Assembly (NCBI RefSeq): GCF_003014655.1
Contig: NZ_PYAT01000005.1
Span: forward strand, 1 to 64,000
Length of the DNA: 64,000 nucleotides
DNA from: Planomicrobium soli
GTDB lineage: Bacteria > Bacillota > Bacilli > Bacillales_A > Planococcaceae
Reading direction: 5' to 3'
Position 1 is the stretch's first letter; every line of letters begins with the position of its first letter. Positions 16,823 through 25,857 of this stretch are shown piece after piece. A program made the position numbers and the translations under genes. The notes beneath the pieces were generated by a model that ran no database searches, was not told the origin of the DNA, and saw only the letters and a program-made list of their open reading frames with translations.

Positions 16823-17608
16823 ATGAAAGCACCCGAAGAAATTTTAGCAATCTGGAAGCGCTTTGATGATTTTCCAATGGAAACATTTACAAAAGCCTGG
16901 TTTTATTCGAAGGCGGAAGGAAAAAGGCAGCGCAGTATAGCATTGATGAAAGCTCATCGTGAACAATACGGAATTTCAGGGAATTGTTTTGATTTAGCGA
17001 TTTGGTTGTTGGAGGAGTTTACCCAGGCTGGTATCAAAGCCTATCCAGTCGGCAGCCATTTGAATACCGAAGATGGCCATGTGGGGCTCGTAGCTGAAGA
17101 TGCTTCTGGCAGACGTTATTTATGCGATTTAGGCGATCTGTGGCTGCAGCCAATCTTGATTGATGCCGATAATCCGGCGTTTACAAAAGAACGACAAACT
17201 GGGTTTTTTCCGGCGGCGGAAGTGGAAGTATTGCCGAAACCAGGGGGAGTGGAGATTGTGTATCACCGGCCAAATGGCAAGCAATCGAGGCAAAGCTATG
17301 AAACAGATCCAGTGCCATTGGATTTCTTCATGGAGGCGGCCGAATTTTCTCAAAACCATGTATATCCGAAGCCGCTGTTTGAAAAACGCATCCCATATAA
17401 GAATGAAATTGCCCATTGGGAATTTGATGATTGGAAAAGTTTCTTAAGCACCAGTGAAGGGCTGTTTCCGGAAGAACCGCTGTCGACAACTGAGGAATGG
17501 GCAGAGCGGATTTGCCAACGGACAGGGGCGGATAAAGAATTTTTGATTGAGACGTTGGAGATTTATAGGAAGATGGGTAAATCTAAAGAAAAGAGTGAAG
17601 AAGAATGA
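16823..17608 (+). CDS. Arylamine N-acetyltransferase/transglutaminase-like protein
   Basis: A 261-residue cysteine enzyme. A Cys-His-Asp triad is visible in order: C55 in SGNCFDLA, H86 in EDGHVGLV and D102 in YLCDLGD. This spacing fits arylamine N-acetyltransferase or transglutaminase-like folds. The N-terminus lacks the usual NAT opening, so classical arylamine activity is uncertain. The stop overlaps the next gene's start (ATGA), forming an operon with a histidine phosphatase and a HAD phosphatase. Function is inferred from fold motifs only. Confidence 0.6.
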   Translation: MKAPEEILAIWKRFDDFPMETFTKAWFYSKAEGKRQRSIALMKAHREQYGISGNCFDLAIWLLEEFTQAGIKAYPVGSHLNTEDGHVGLVAEDASGRRYLCDLGDLWLQPILIDADNPAFTKERQTGFFPAAEVEVLPKPGGVEIVYHRPNGKQSRQSYETDPVPLDFFMEAAEFSQNHVYPKPLFEKRIPYKNEIAHWEFDDWKSFLSTSEGLFPEEPLSTTEEWAERICQRTGADKEFLIETLEIYRKMGKSKEKSEEE

Positions 17609-18156
17609 CGACTAATTTGTATTTTGTCCGGCATGCCCATTCGGTTTACACGCCGGATGAACTGGCTCGTCCACTATCTGAAAAGGGTCTGCAAGACGCC
17701 TGTACGGTTGCGGAGTTGTTGAAGAAGGAATCGATCGACCTTGTTGTTTCAAGCCCTTACAAACGTGCAATTCAGACGGTAAAAGGCATTTCGGAAAATG
17801 GCATTGAACTGGCGGCTGATTTCCGTGAAAGGACGCTAAGCGAAAGGCCTGTCCCGGATTTTGCATCCGCCGTTGAAAAGGTCTGGCAGGACGAAAGGTT
17901 TGCCTGGGCAGGCGGAGAGTCGAATATCGACGCAAGAGCTCGGGGCGTAAAAAAAACGATGGAGCTTCTGCATACCCATGCCGGAAAAAACATAGTTATC
18001 GGAACGCATGGCAATATAATGGTCTTGATCATGAATCATTTTAATGCTGTCTACGATTTTCAATTTTGGCAGAGTCTCACCATGCCGGATATTTATAAAC
18101 TAACTTTTACAGGAACAGAATTGATCGAAGTGGAGCGAATAGGCAGGTTCACCTAA
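17605..18156 (+). CDS. Histidine phosphatase family protein
   Basis: A 183-residue phosphoglycerate-mutase-like phosphatase. The catalytic RHAHS motif is at residues 9-13 and the second histidine lies in IGTHGN near 133. SSPYKRAIQT near 51-60 is the usual second arginine motif. It is translationally coupled by a 4-bp overlap to the upstream NAT-like gene; a HAD hydrolase follows 15 bp later. The substrate is unknown. Confidence 0.88.
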   Translation: MTTNLYFVRHAHSVYTPDELARPLSEKGLQDACTVAELLKKESIDLVVSSPYKRAIQTVKGISENGIELAADFRERTLSERPVPDFASAVEKVWQDERFAWAGGESNIDARARGVKKTMELLHTHAGKNIVIGTHGNIMVLIMNHFNAVYDFQFWQSLTMPDIYKLTFTGTELIEVERIGRFT

Positions 18157-18171
18157 GGGGAGTGAAGAGCA

Positions 18172-18858
18172 TTGATCAAAGCAGTATTTTTTGATTTGGA
18201 TGGAACGCTGCTCGACCGGGACACTTCTCTGTTAAGTTTTTTGAATACACAATACGAGCGGCTCGGGCAATGGCTCGGGCATATTCCGAAAGATCGGTAT
18301 ATCGCCAGGTTTATTGAGTTGGATAAGCGAGGCTATGTGTGGAAGGATAAAGTGTATGATCAGCTTATCGTGGAATTTGAGATTTGTGGCATTGGCCAGG
18401 AGGCGCTGCTGCAGGACTACCTTATGGAATTTAAGCACCATTGCGTACCGTTTTCAGGATTGCTTGCGACGCTTAACGAATTGAAAAAGCGCTCTATCCG
18501 TATGGGAATCGTTACGAACGGCAAAGGGCAGTTTCAAATGGATAACATCAAGGCATTGGATATCGAACCTTACTTTGATGCTATTTTAGTTTCTGAATGG
18601 GAAGGTATGAGGAAGCCTGACGCTAGGTTATTCCTTCGAGCCTTGGAATGCCTTCAAGCTGCCCCGGAAGAAAGTGTTTTTATCGGTGACCATCCAGAAA
18701 ATGACGTAAGAGCAGCCAGGCATGTCGGAATGAAGGGAATTTGGAAAAGGGATAGGCAGTGGGATGAGGCAGAAGCTGATGGGGTGATTGACAATTTAAT
18801 GGAGATTCTGGAGTGGATTGCAGCTAAAGAAAAACCTCTCCCATTCACTAGAAATTAA
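18172..18858 (+). CDS. HAD-family hydrolase
   Basis: A 228-residue phosphatase with all HAD motifs: FFDLDGT (D8, D10), GIVTNG near 106, K in RKPD near 147, and GDHPENDV near 170. The cap region at 20-90 makes it a subfamily IA enzyme (phosphoglycolate phosphatase/YjjG type). The start is TTG after GGGGAGTG. It is the third gene of the NAT-like/histidine phosphatase/HAD operon. Substrate unknown. Confidence 0.88.
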   Translation: MIKAVFFDLDGTLLDRDTSLLSFLNTQYERLGQWLGHIPKDRYIARFIELDKRGYVWKDKVYDQLIVEFEICGIGQEALLQDYLMEFKHHCVPFSGLLATLNELKKRSIRMGIVTNGKGQFQMDNIKALDIEPYFDAILVSEWEGMRKPDARLFLRALECLQAAPEESVFIGDHPENDVRAARHVGMKGIWKRDRQWDEAEADGVIDNLMEILEWIAAKEKPLPFTRN

Positions 18859-18975
18859 AGAAGCGCAAGTACATTGACAAATAAACAAATTTATCCAATA
18901 ATTACATATCAGCATGCCGTCCCAATCGAGGGCTTAGGCAAGCAGTTAGACGTCTCAAAGGGGATTATTGATAAA

Positions 18976-20073
18976 ATGGAGGATAAATTACTTTTTTTCT
19001 TTCTGGAAAACATGGCGCTGATTATCGCCTTGATGTATATGGCATTGCGGATTAAAGAGATGCTTTCACTAGAGACGAAAAATTCAATATTATCATTTAC
19101 AGGCTATGCAGCTTTTATAAATTTTTTAACGGTTTCCGTCATGTACCATCCTTTTTTGCATGAAGGAATGCGGATTGATTTGCGGGAGGTCCCGCTATTT
19201 TTTATTTCCTATATAGGTGGATGGAAAGTAGGGGTTTTATCAAGTATCCTTCCAGCTGCTTACCGGATTTATTTGGGCGGGCCGACAGTAATGGAAGGGA
19301 CAATCCAGTCCATTTTGCTTCCTGTTGTCATCGGTGCTTTGTTCCATGTTAAGAAGCCTTCTGATCCATTGCATGTTCTTGTAAACATAAAACGCTTGAT
19401 GACAGGATTTGTTTTGTTTGAATTGATCAAAACGACAGCCTTTCTATTAAGTACGCCAATTACTCCGGTAATTGCCATCGTAATGTTCCTCTTTGCAATG
19501 ATTGCGGTATTGTCGATGGCTTTGATGCTCAACGAAGAAAATAGCAAGTTGTTGTTAAGGAAAGAGCTGGAATTTCTCTCGAATCAAGACCCGATGACCC
19601 ATTTGCCCAATATCCGGTTCTTTAAAAACAGAGTGAAAGATCTTTTGGAACAGAAAGTACCGGTATCGATCGTAATGTTCGATGTGGATTATTTCAAAAC
19701 ATACAATGATACACATGGACACCAAAAAGGGGATATGGTATTACGAACGTTGGGCCAGTTGTTGAAAGACGTCGCAGGAAAAAATGACGTTATTGCCAGA
19801 TACGGCGGCGAAGAATTCATCATCTGTTATTCAGGGGTGTCCAGTATAGACAATGCCAAAGCTGCTGCTGATCATTTTCGGAAGAAAGTCCAAGATTACC
19901 AATTTGAGGGCGAAGAAAAGCAGCCGGAAGGAGATTTGACTATTTCGCTCGGCGTCAGTTTTTCTGATAACAACAAAACGTTGGAACAGATTATCGAAGA
20001 AGCAGACCAAGCGTTATACCAATCCAAAAAAGCAGGCAGAAACCGGGTAACGGTTTGGATCGGGGAAAAATAA
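18976..20073 (+). CDS. Membrane-bound diguanylate cyclase (5TM-LYT plus GGDEF)
   Basis: Predicted to make c-di-GMP at the membrane. The N-terminal half (to about residue 185) has five or six hydrophobic helices of the LytS-like 5TMR type; the C-terminal 165 residues are a GGDEF domain with RYGGEEF. The inhibitory I-site RxxD is replaced by GKND, so product feedback is probably lost. ATG 18976 is chosen because the protein starts at the first helix; the frame is open back to a TTG at 18874. No EAL or PilZ gene lies nearby. Confidence 0.85.
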   Translation: MEDKLLFFFLENMALIIALMYMALRIKEMLSLETKNSILSFTGYAAFINFLTVSVMYHPFLHEGMRIDLREVPLFFISYIGGWKVGVLSSILPAAYRIYLGGPTVMEGTIQSILLPVVIGALFHVKKPSDPLHVLVNIKRLMTGFVLFELIKTTAFLLSTPITPVIAIVMFLFAMIAVLSMALMLNEENSKLLLRKELEFLSNQDPMTHLPNIRFFKNRVKDLLEQKVPVSIVMFDVDYFKTYNDTHGHQKGDMVLRTLGQLLKDVAGKNDVIARYGGEEFIICYSGVSSIDNAKAAADHFRKKVQDYQFEGEEKQPEGDLTISLGVSFSDNNKTLEQIIEEADQALYQSKKAGRNRVTVWIGEK

Positions 20074-20084
20074 AATGTTCATGG

Positions 20085-20111
20085 AAAACCGGCATTTTTT
20101 GCCGGTTTTTT
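20085..20111 (+). terminator. Terminator after the GGDEF gene
   Basis: Stem AAAACCGGC / GCCGGTTTT with a T run. Confidence 0.88.
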
Positions 20112-20130
20112 ATACTGAGGAGGCATAAGG

Positions 20131-20760
20131 GTGGAAGCGGAAAAAATTACAGTATGCGATGAGGATGGCGTTTCTTTAGGCGTCGCCACTCGGCAGGAAA
20201 TCCATGAAAAAGGCCATTGGCACGAGACATTCCATTGTTGGTTTGTCAGCCGGAAGCAGGGAAAAGACACCATCCACCTTCAACTGCGAAGCCGAGACAA
20301 AAAAGACTTTCCCAATATGTTTGATATTACGGCTGCGGGTCATATTCTATCGGACGAAACGATGGAAGATGGTGTGCGGGAAATCGAAGAAGAATTGGGG
20401 ATTGCCGTATCTTTTGAAGCGCTTATCCCACTTGGGGTCATTAAAGATCAGATTTTTAGAGATGATTTCATAGACAACGAACGGTGCCATGTGTTTTTGT
20501 ATTTAACGGAAGGCAACATTGACGCAATGTATAGGTTGCAAAGGGAAGAAGTGGCTGGAATTGTGACAGCAGATTTTCAAGAATTCTACAAACTGTGTTC
20601 GGGATTAAAAAAGAGCATCACTGTGGAAGGATTTGTAGCGGATGAAAAGGGACGGAAAGCAGCAATCAGAAAAAGCATCGGCAATAAAGACCTTGTTCCA
20701 CATAACCTTTCCTATTGGAAGCAAATCACCCAATTCATCCAGAAGGAATTAGCCCAGTAA
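20131..20760 (+). CDS. Nudix hydrolase
   Basis: A 209-residue Nudix protein of the IDI-like/YfcD subgroup, starting at GTG. The Nudix helix is GHILSDETMEDGVREIEEELGI (residues about 70-91), with the metal-binding REIEEE intact. The N-terminal WHETFHCWFVSRKQG resembles isopentenyl-diphosphate isomerase-like Nudix proteins. It probably hydrolyses a nucleoside-diphosphate derivative; the substrate is unknown. The gene lies between two terminators. Confidence 0.88.
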   Translation: MEAEKITVCDEDGVSLGVATRQEIHEKGHWHETFHCWFVSRKQGKDTIHLQLRSRDKKDFPNMFDITAAGHILSDETMEDGVREIEEELGIAVSFEALIPLGVIKDQIFRDDFIDNERCHVFLYLTEGNIDAMYRLQREEVAGIVTADFQEFYKLCSGLKKSITVEGFVADEKGRKAAIRKSIGNKDLVPHNLSYWKQITQFIQKELAQ

Positions 20761-20790
20761 AGACGCAGTAGAAAACTTAAGTGAAACAAA

Positions 20791-20824
20791 AAATCCCTTC
20801 GTCCTAAGACGAAGGGATTTTTTC
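20791..20824. terminator. Bidirectional terminator between Nudix and subtilase genes
   Basis: Stem AAATCCCTTCGTC / GACGAAGGGATTT flanked by A and T runs, serving converging genes. Confidence 0.9.
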
Positions 20825-20832
20825 TGCTTTGG

Positions 20833-23286
20833 TTATTTAGCGAAGAATGCGCCGTATTGGCGGCTGAAAGCGACTGCAAAGTCACCGCGTGTTACTTGTT
20901 CAGTTGGAGAAAATGCTGCTTCTACAGTAGGTTTCAAATCGTACTTTCCTTGGGTAACCGAGAATTTAGCATTTAAGATATTCAAATCCAGCGCAACTTG
21001 AACGTATCCTTTCAAATGCGAAGGGATATTCGCTTGGTCTTTAACAGCGACTCGTTGGTTGTTGTATTGAACCGTTACGTCGCCGTTGAAAGCTTCTGCT
21101 TGTTTTTGAAGTCCTAAGCTTTGAACAAGAGAGTAAGCAAGTTCAGCTTTGGTAACAGTTCCCTTAGGATCAAAAGATCCGTTTGCTTTAGGCAACATAA
21201 CGCCTTTCGCAGCTTGAGCGTTGTCTCTGAAAGCAGCTCCTTTTGCAACAACTGCTTCTGCAAATGGGCGAACCGCTTCTGGAACATCCGTAAAGCTGGC
21301 AGTCTTAGGCAAAGATTGGCGAACTTCAGCCCCCATGACCAAATAATTCGCTAATTCTGCTCTTGTCAGTTTGGCGTCAGGCTTGAATGTGCCATTCGTA
21401 TAAGAATCAAACAGTCTGTTTTCGATGCCCATTACAATGGCAGCTTCAGCAGGATGTCCTGCAATATCCGATAAGCCGGTAATTTGTCCGGTTTGCGTGA
21501 AGGCAATTGTCCCTTTTACGGTTTCCGGAAGCGCAAGTCCGATAGGATTTAAGGCATTGCCTTTAAGGCCGCGCACTTCTAATTTCCAATTTCCCGGAAC
21601 TGGGCTGTTGACGATAACAGTCCGGTCATAAGTGGTAGGAAACAACAAGCTGACTCCCGAATTGAATTCGGTGCCATCTGGAGCAATAAGTACTAAGTTT
21701 ACAGGGTTTCCTGTTTGTTCAAGCAGGCCAGCAGCGTTTGCTTTTGCAGCAACAATCGATGTTCCCGGGTTTACGGTAAAGTTGTGCTGATTGCTGGCAG
21801 ACACCGTATAGTCTACTGCGAAATTTTCACGAGTTGTATCTGTAGTGACGTTCGCATTGAAGTTTTTTGTGCTATTTAACGTAGCACCGTATACGTTTCC
21901 ATTGAATACAGCGTCCAGTGCCGCGTAGGCATTCACATAACCTGATCCAACTTCCCATGCTTCATAGCCTGGCATGTTTGTTGCTGTTTGTTGCAAAGTA
22001 TTTTTCACTTCATCAGGAGAAAGTGTTGGATCTGCTTCTAAAAGTAAAGCTGTAATACCGGCCACATGCGGAGTAGCCATGGAAGTTCCACTCATAATTG
22101 TGTAATACGGAAGGTGCGCTAGTTCAAGCGTCGCCAAGTCCTGCTCAGCAGCTAGAGAAGTAACAGGTGAAATTGTGCGGGTAGAGACAATATCAACCCC
22201 AGGCGCTACTATTGTCGGGGCGTCTTCCCATGTCCATGTTTTCCCATCCATTTCAAAAGTTCCACCGACACCTTTTGTTCCTCTTGAAGAGAACCCTGCC
22301 AGTGTGCCGTCTTTTTCACCAGCACCTACAGAAATGACCCATGGAGCTTTTGAATATGGATTATGAGTATCTTCGCCAGGACCGGAATTTCCTGCTGCAA
22401 ATAGGACAACAATTCCTCGGTCGTATGCTTTCTTACTTGCAATATTGATCGGGTGGTTTGGATCGAAATCGCCAGAAGAGCCCCACGAATTTGTAATGAC
22501 ACGGATATTGTATTCTCTTTGGTGGGTAACGGCATAGTCAAATCCGCCGATGCCATCCAAGATGAAAAGCGCACCTCCTGAACCATAGCCGATCAAATCA
22601 GCTCCTGGAGCAGCTCCAGCATACTTGCCACCGGAAAGAGCTCCTGTGCCGCCGACAGTGCCTGCAACATGTGTTCCATGGCCAGAGTTCGTATCTGTGT
22701 TGATGATATTCTCAGTATAGGAGATCGGAACAAGTCCCGTACCTTGCAGATTTGTCGTTCCTAAAACATTTTGGACCAGATTCTTGCCCAGTTCATGGTC
22801 TTTATGAGTGCCGTCTACACCACTATCATTGACTACAACACCGATTCCTTTGCCGGAGACAGGGAAGCCGCCATTTTGTTTTTGGAAGTCAGCGTCGGCT
22901 TGTGCTTTGTCGACTCCAGTAATGGCTGTAGCATCAGCATTGAAATAGCTTAGCTTTTCATTCAAATAAACGGATTGCACATCTTCGTGCTGAGCCAGCT
23001 GCTCTACTTGTTGCTTTGTAGCAACCGCCCCTACAATTGGAAGGCTTTGCATGGAGATTGCTGATTGAATTCCTAATTTTTTGATGAGGTCCAACTGCGA
23101 AGTTGTTGGTTTTTGATCGCCGCGAAAAGTCACAATAACTTGTGCTACAGCTTTATCCTCAAAAGCCGACCAAACTTTTTCCTCTACTACTGTCTTGCCG
23201 GTAGAGATCAGACTGTTGGCATGGGCAGTAGAAAATGCTGGTAAAATTAAAAAAATCATCATAATGCTCAATAATAGCTTTTTCAT
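20833..23286 (-). CDS. Secreted subtilase (S8) with C-terminal SLH domains
   Basis: An 817-residue exported serine protease. It has a signal peptide (about 1-24, ending TAHA), an I9-type propeptide (about 35-115), and the S8 catalytic domain with D154 (NDSGVDGT), H203 (SGHGTHVAG), N300 and S402 (SGTSMATPHVAG). A beta-rich region spans about 465-610. Three S-layer-homology repeats (about 612-815) should hold it to wall polymers. It is paralogous to the neighbour at 23469-24884, which lacks the SLH part. It likely degrades external protein or processes surface proteins. Confidence 0.93.
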   Translation of the reverse strand: MKKLLLSIMMIFLILPAFSTAHANSLISTGKTVVEEKVWSAFEDKAVAQVIVTFRGDQKPTTSQLDLIKKLGIQSAISMQSLPIVGAVATKQQVEQLAQHEDVQSVYLNEKLSYFNADATAITGVDKAQADADFQKQNGGFPVSGKGIGVVVNDSGVDGTHKDHELGKNLVQNVLGTTNLQGTGLVPISYTENIINTDTNSGHGTHVAGTVGGTGALSGGKYAGAAPGADLIGYGSGGALFILDGIGGFDYAVTHQREYNIRVITNSWGSSGDFDPNHPINIASKKAYDRGIVVLFAAGNSGPGEDTHNPYSKAPWVISVGAGEKDGTLAGFSSRGTKGVGGTFEMDGKTWTWEDAPTIVAPGVDIVSTRTISPVTSLAAEQDLATLELAHLPYYTIMSGTSMATPHVAGITALLLEADPTLSPDEVKNTLQQTATNMPGYEAWEVGSGYVNAYAALDAVFNGNVYGATLNSTKNFNANVTTDTTRENFAVDYTVSASNQHNFTVNPGTSIVAAKANAAGLLEQTGNPVNLVLIAPDGTEFNSGVSLLFPTTYDRTVIVNSPVPGNWKLEVRGLKGNALNPIGLALPETVKGTIAFTQTGQITGLSDIAGHPAEAAIVMGIENRLFDSYTNGTFKPDAKLTRAELANYLVMGAEVRQSLPKTASFTDVPEAVRPFAEAVVAKGAAFRDNAQAAKGVMLPKANGSFDPKGTVTKAELAYSLVQSLGLQKQAEAFNGDVTVQYNNQRVAVKDQANIPSHLKGYVQVALDLNILNAKFSVTQGKYDLKPTVEAAFSPTEQVTRGDFAVAFSRQYGAFFAK

Positions 23287-23425
23287 TCCTCATCCTCTTT
23301 TCATAATAGTTTGAAAACTTATGTTATTATTATTGCTTTTGTTGATAATTTTTCCTATTCTTCTTAGGGAGTATATTGAAAACAAAAAGAACTATAGTGA
23401 TTACTACCAATGCAGTATTTTTAAG

Positions 23426-23460
23426 AAAAAAGTTTACCCCCTGGCAAGATGGGGGTAAAC
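23426..23460 (-). terminator. Terminator of the second subtilase gene
   Basis: Reading minus: stem GTTTACCCCC / GGGGGTAAAC, then TTTTTT. It sits between the two subtilase genes. Confidence 0.85.
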
Positions 23461-23468
23461 AGCAGGAT

Positions 23469-24884
23469 TTATTCTAACAGTTTCACAGCTTGATAAGCGT
23501 TCACATAACCGGAACCGACTTCCCAAGTTGCATAGCCGTCCATTGGAGTGGCGCTTTGCTGCAACAATTTTTTGATCTCCGAAGATGAAAGAGTCGGTTT
23601 AGCTTCAAGCAACAAAGCAATGATGCCGGCAACATGAGGCGCAGCCATTGATGTTCCACTGAAAGTCGTGTAATACGGCAAATGGGCTGGTGATATGCTG
23701 GCAGCGTCTTTTTGCAAACTTAAAGGTGAAAGCGGTGAAAGAACACGTGTAGAAATGATATCCACTCCAGGCGCTGTTACAGTTGGCTGGTCCGCCCATT
23801 GGAATGTTTCGCCGTCTACAATGACAGAGCCGCCTTTATCTTTGACGCCTCTTGACGAAAAATTAGCTAGCTTTTTGTTTTGATCTCCAGCTGCAACTGT
23901 AATAACCCAAGGTGCTTTTTTGTAATTGCCGGAAATGGTCGATTCTCCAGGTCCGGAGTTGCCAGCGGAAAAGACTGTCGTAATTCCGCGGTCATACAAT
24001 TTTTTTGTCGCGATGTTGATCGGGTGGTTTGGATCGAAATCCGTGTTCGAGTCGCTTGTATCGCCCCATGAATTGGTAATAACGCGAATATTGTATTCTT
24101 GCTGATGAGTAAGAGCGTAATCAAATCCGCCGATTGTATCGAGTATTGCAACAGCAGCGCCAGAACCATATCCGATCAAGTTGGCGCCTGGTGCAGCTCC
24201 TTCATATTTCCCGCCGGACATGGCGCCAGTACCACCGACAATTCCAGCTACATGCGTGCCATGGCCAGAAGTTGAATCGGTATTTGGCACATTTTCCAAG
24301 TAAGTGATAGGGGCAAAACCAAGTGTGCTGTTTAAGTTTAAGCTGGCCAAAACATTCTGTTTTAAATTGCGGCCAAGCTCATGATCTTTATGGGTCCCGT
24401 CTACGCCGCTGTCATTGATAACAACACCGATGTTTTTTCCAGTCAATGGGAATCCGCCATTGGCAGTTTGGAATGAACGATCTTGCCGGACTTGGTCAAC
24501 TCCTGTTAATGCAGTTGAAGTTTCATTTTCGTATTGTAAAGGAGCATTATGGTAAATGGATTGAATGTTGTTTAACGTTGACAGCTTTGCAATCTGTTCT
24601 TTTGTCAGCAGGGCTCCGACAAAAGGAAGGTTCTTAAACACGACGCCATTCTTGATTCCTAGATTTTGTAGTGAGAGAAGATGTGTGTTTTCTACTTTGG
24701 CGGTATTTTTGAAAGTGATGATCACTTCGGTTGGCCCCGAAACTTTTTGCAGCAATTGTGTCAGCTTTGAATCAATGATAGGTCCTTCAGATGCGGATGC
24801 CTGTTGGGTACCAGTTGAAAATGGGGTGAAAACAAGGCAAAATACTAAACAGAAAATCCCGATAATACTCAATTTCTTTTTCAT
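23469..24884 (-). CDS. Secreted subtilase (S8)
   Basis: A 471-residue exported serine protease: signal peptide (about 1-31), I9 propeptide (about 38-118), and a catalytic domain with D158, H208, N309 and S412 in the standard subtilisin motifs. It is closely similar along its whole length to residues 1-450 of the neighbouring SLH-bearing subtilase, so the two are a tandem duplication. Without SLH repeats it should be released to the medium. It has its own ribosome site (AAAGGAG) and terminator. Confidence 0.93.
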   Translation of the reverse strand: MKKKLSIIGIFCLVFCLVFTPFSTGTQQASASEGPIIDSKLTQLLQKVSGPTEVIITFKNTAKVENTHLLSLQNLGIKNGVVFKNLPFVGALLTKEQIAKLSTLNNIQSIYHNAPLQYENETSTALTGVDQVRQDRSFQTANGGFPLTGKNIGVVINDSGVDGTHKDHELGRNLKQNVLASLNLNSTLGFAPITYLENVPNTDSTSGHGTHVAGIVGGTGAMSGGKYEGAAPGANLIGYGSGAAVAILDTIGGFDYALTHQQEYNIRVITNSWGDTSDSNTDFDPNHPINIATKKLYDRGITTVFSAGNSGPGESTISGNYKKAPWVITVAAGDQNKKLANFSSRGVKDKGGSVIVDGETFQWADQPTVTAPGVDIISTRVLSPLSPLSLQKDAASISPAHLPYYTTFSGTSMAAPHVAGIIALLLEAKPTLSSSEIKKLLQQSATPMDGYATWEVGSGYVNAYQAVKLLE

Positions 24885-24985
24885 GAAAGAACCGCTCCTT
24901 TTTCAAAATAGTGAATCTATTTTATCTTGGCATGAAATAGTGGTTTAAACTATTAGCCAAGGGGCGTATTTGGACTACACAAAAA

Positions 24986-25025
24986 GGCGTCACCGGCTAC
25001 TACTAAGGTAGTAGCCGGTGACGCC
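24986..25025 (-). terminator. Strong 18-bp-stem terminator of the two-component operon
   Basis: A perfect stem of 18 pairs (GGCGTCACCGGCTACTAC and its complement) with a 4-base loop. On the minus strand it is followed by TTTTTG. Fourteen bases of one arm are repeated at 25203-25216, on the other side of the inserted element. Confidence 0.85.
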
Positions 25026-25026
25026 T

Positions 25027-25202
25027 GAACCTGTAGACAAAAGAATACTGGTTCATTTTATAGAATAAAAATGTGCCTAGTAAAGAAGCCATGCCGGCTC
25101 CTTCACTCCAGGCGGACGCTGTCCGCGGGCCTGTGCCGCTGGAAAACCGCTGCTCCTGTTTCTGCATCGCTACGCTAGCTTCGAAACATGAAAGGGCTCT
25201 AC
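25027..25202. repeat. MITE-like dispersed repeat, copy 1
   Basis: About 176 bp, GC-rich in its right half (CGGACGCTGTCCGCGGGCC). It is flanked by 14-bp direct repeats AGCCGGTGACGCCT (25013-25026 and 25203-25216) that look like a target duplication inside the terminator arm. The segment 25035-25111 is clearly similar to the complement of 57052-57115. It holds no coding frame. Confidence 0.65.
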
Positions 25203-25221
25203 AGCCGGTGACGCCTTCACT

Positions 25222-25857
25222 TTACAGCAAGGGAACCAATTGATTCTGGACTGCATAGATGATAGCTTGCGAACGGCTCTTCACATTCAGTTTCTTGAAG
25301 ATGTTGCTGACGTGAATTTTTACTGTTTTATCGCTGATGTAAAGCCGATCCGCTATTTCCTTATTTGATAATCCTTCTACTAGCCCTAATAAGACTTCCA
25401 TTTCTCTCGGGGAAAGTGCGTTGTCCTCTGACTTATTTTCCGTTTGATGCAGAGACAGCAGTTTTTTTGTCATCACTGCAGGAATGACGGATTCTCCGTT
25501 GTTTACCATGCGGATAGCGGAAATAACATCTGCTGAAGGCGAGTCTTTCAGCAAATAGCCATCGGCTCCTTCCCGAATAGCGGCCATAAAGTATTCGTCA
25601 TTTTTGTACATCGTCAATACGATGATTTTAATGGAGGGATAATTGCTTTTTACCCATTTCGTCAATTCAATGCCATTCATTTCCGACATATTGATATCCA
25701 TCATGATAACGTTCGGATTTACTTGTGGCAGCATTTCCATCAACTGGCTGTGTCCTGTCGCTTCTCCAATAACTTTCATGTCGCTTTCTTGTCCGATAAG
25801 CGTTTTCAAGCCATCCCTTAAAATGGCGTGGTCATCTACTAAAATGATTTGGATCAA
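25222..25857 (-). CDS. NarL/LuxR-family response regulator
   Basis: A 211-residue two-component regulator. The receiver domain (1-120) has D54 as phospho-acceptor (MMDIN), T82 (LTMY) and K in LLKDS; the C-terminal LuxR helix-turn-helix includes LSPREMEVLLGLVEGLSNKEIADRL. The TTG start overlaps the kinase gene stop by 4 bp, so the pair is translationally coupled. It is of the same broad class as DegU and lies upstream, same strand, of two secreted proteases, which suggests but does not prove that it controls them. Confidence 0.92.
   Translation of the reverse strand: MIQIILVDDHAILRDGLKTLIGQESDMKVIGEATGHSQLMEMLPQVNPNVIMMDINMSEMNGIELTKWVKSNYPSIKIIVLTMYKNDEYFMAAIREGADGYLLKDSPSADVISAIRMVNNGESVIPAVMTKKLLSLHQTENKSEDNALSPREMEVLLGLVEGLSNKEIADRLYISDKTVKIHVSNIFKKLNVKSRSQAIIYAVQNQLVPLL

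Larger units (their letters stand above)
24885..25221. other. Intergenic stretch with terminator and repeat element
   Basis: From the right (minus-strand) side it holds a 14-bp copy of the terminator arm, a GC-rich 176-bp repeat element, then a strong terminator hairpin, and finally the upstream region of the subtilase gene. The parts are listed separately. Confidence 0.8.

Noticed and set aside
24986-25025. CRISPR repeat
   Set aside because: The 14-bp unit occurs only as hairpin arms and one displaced copy, with no regular spacers and no cas genes.
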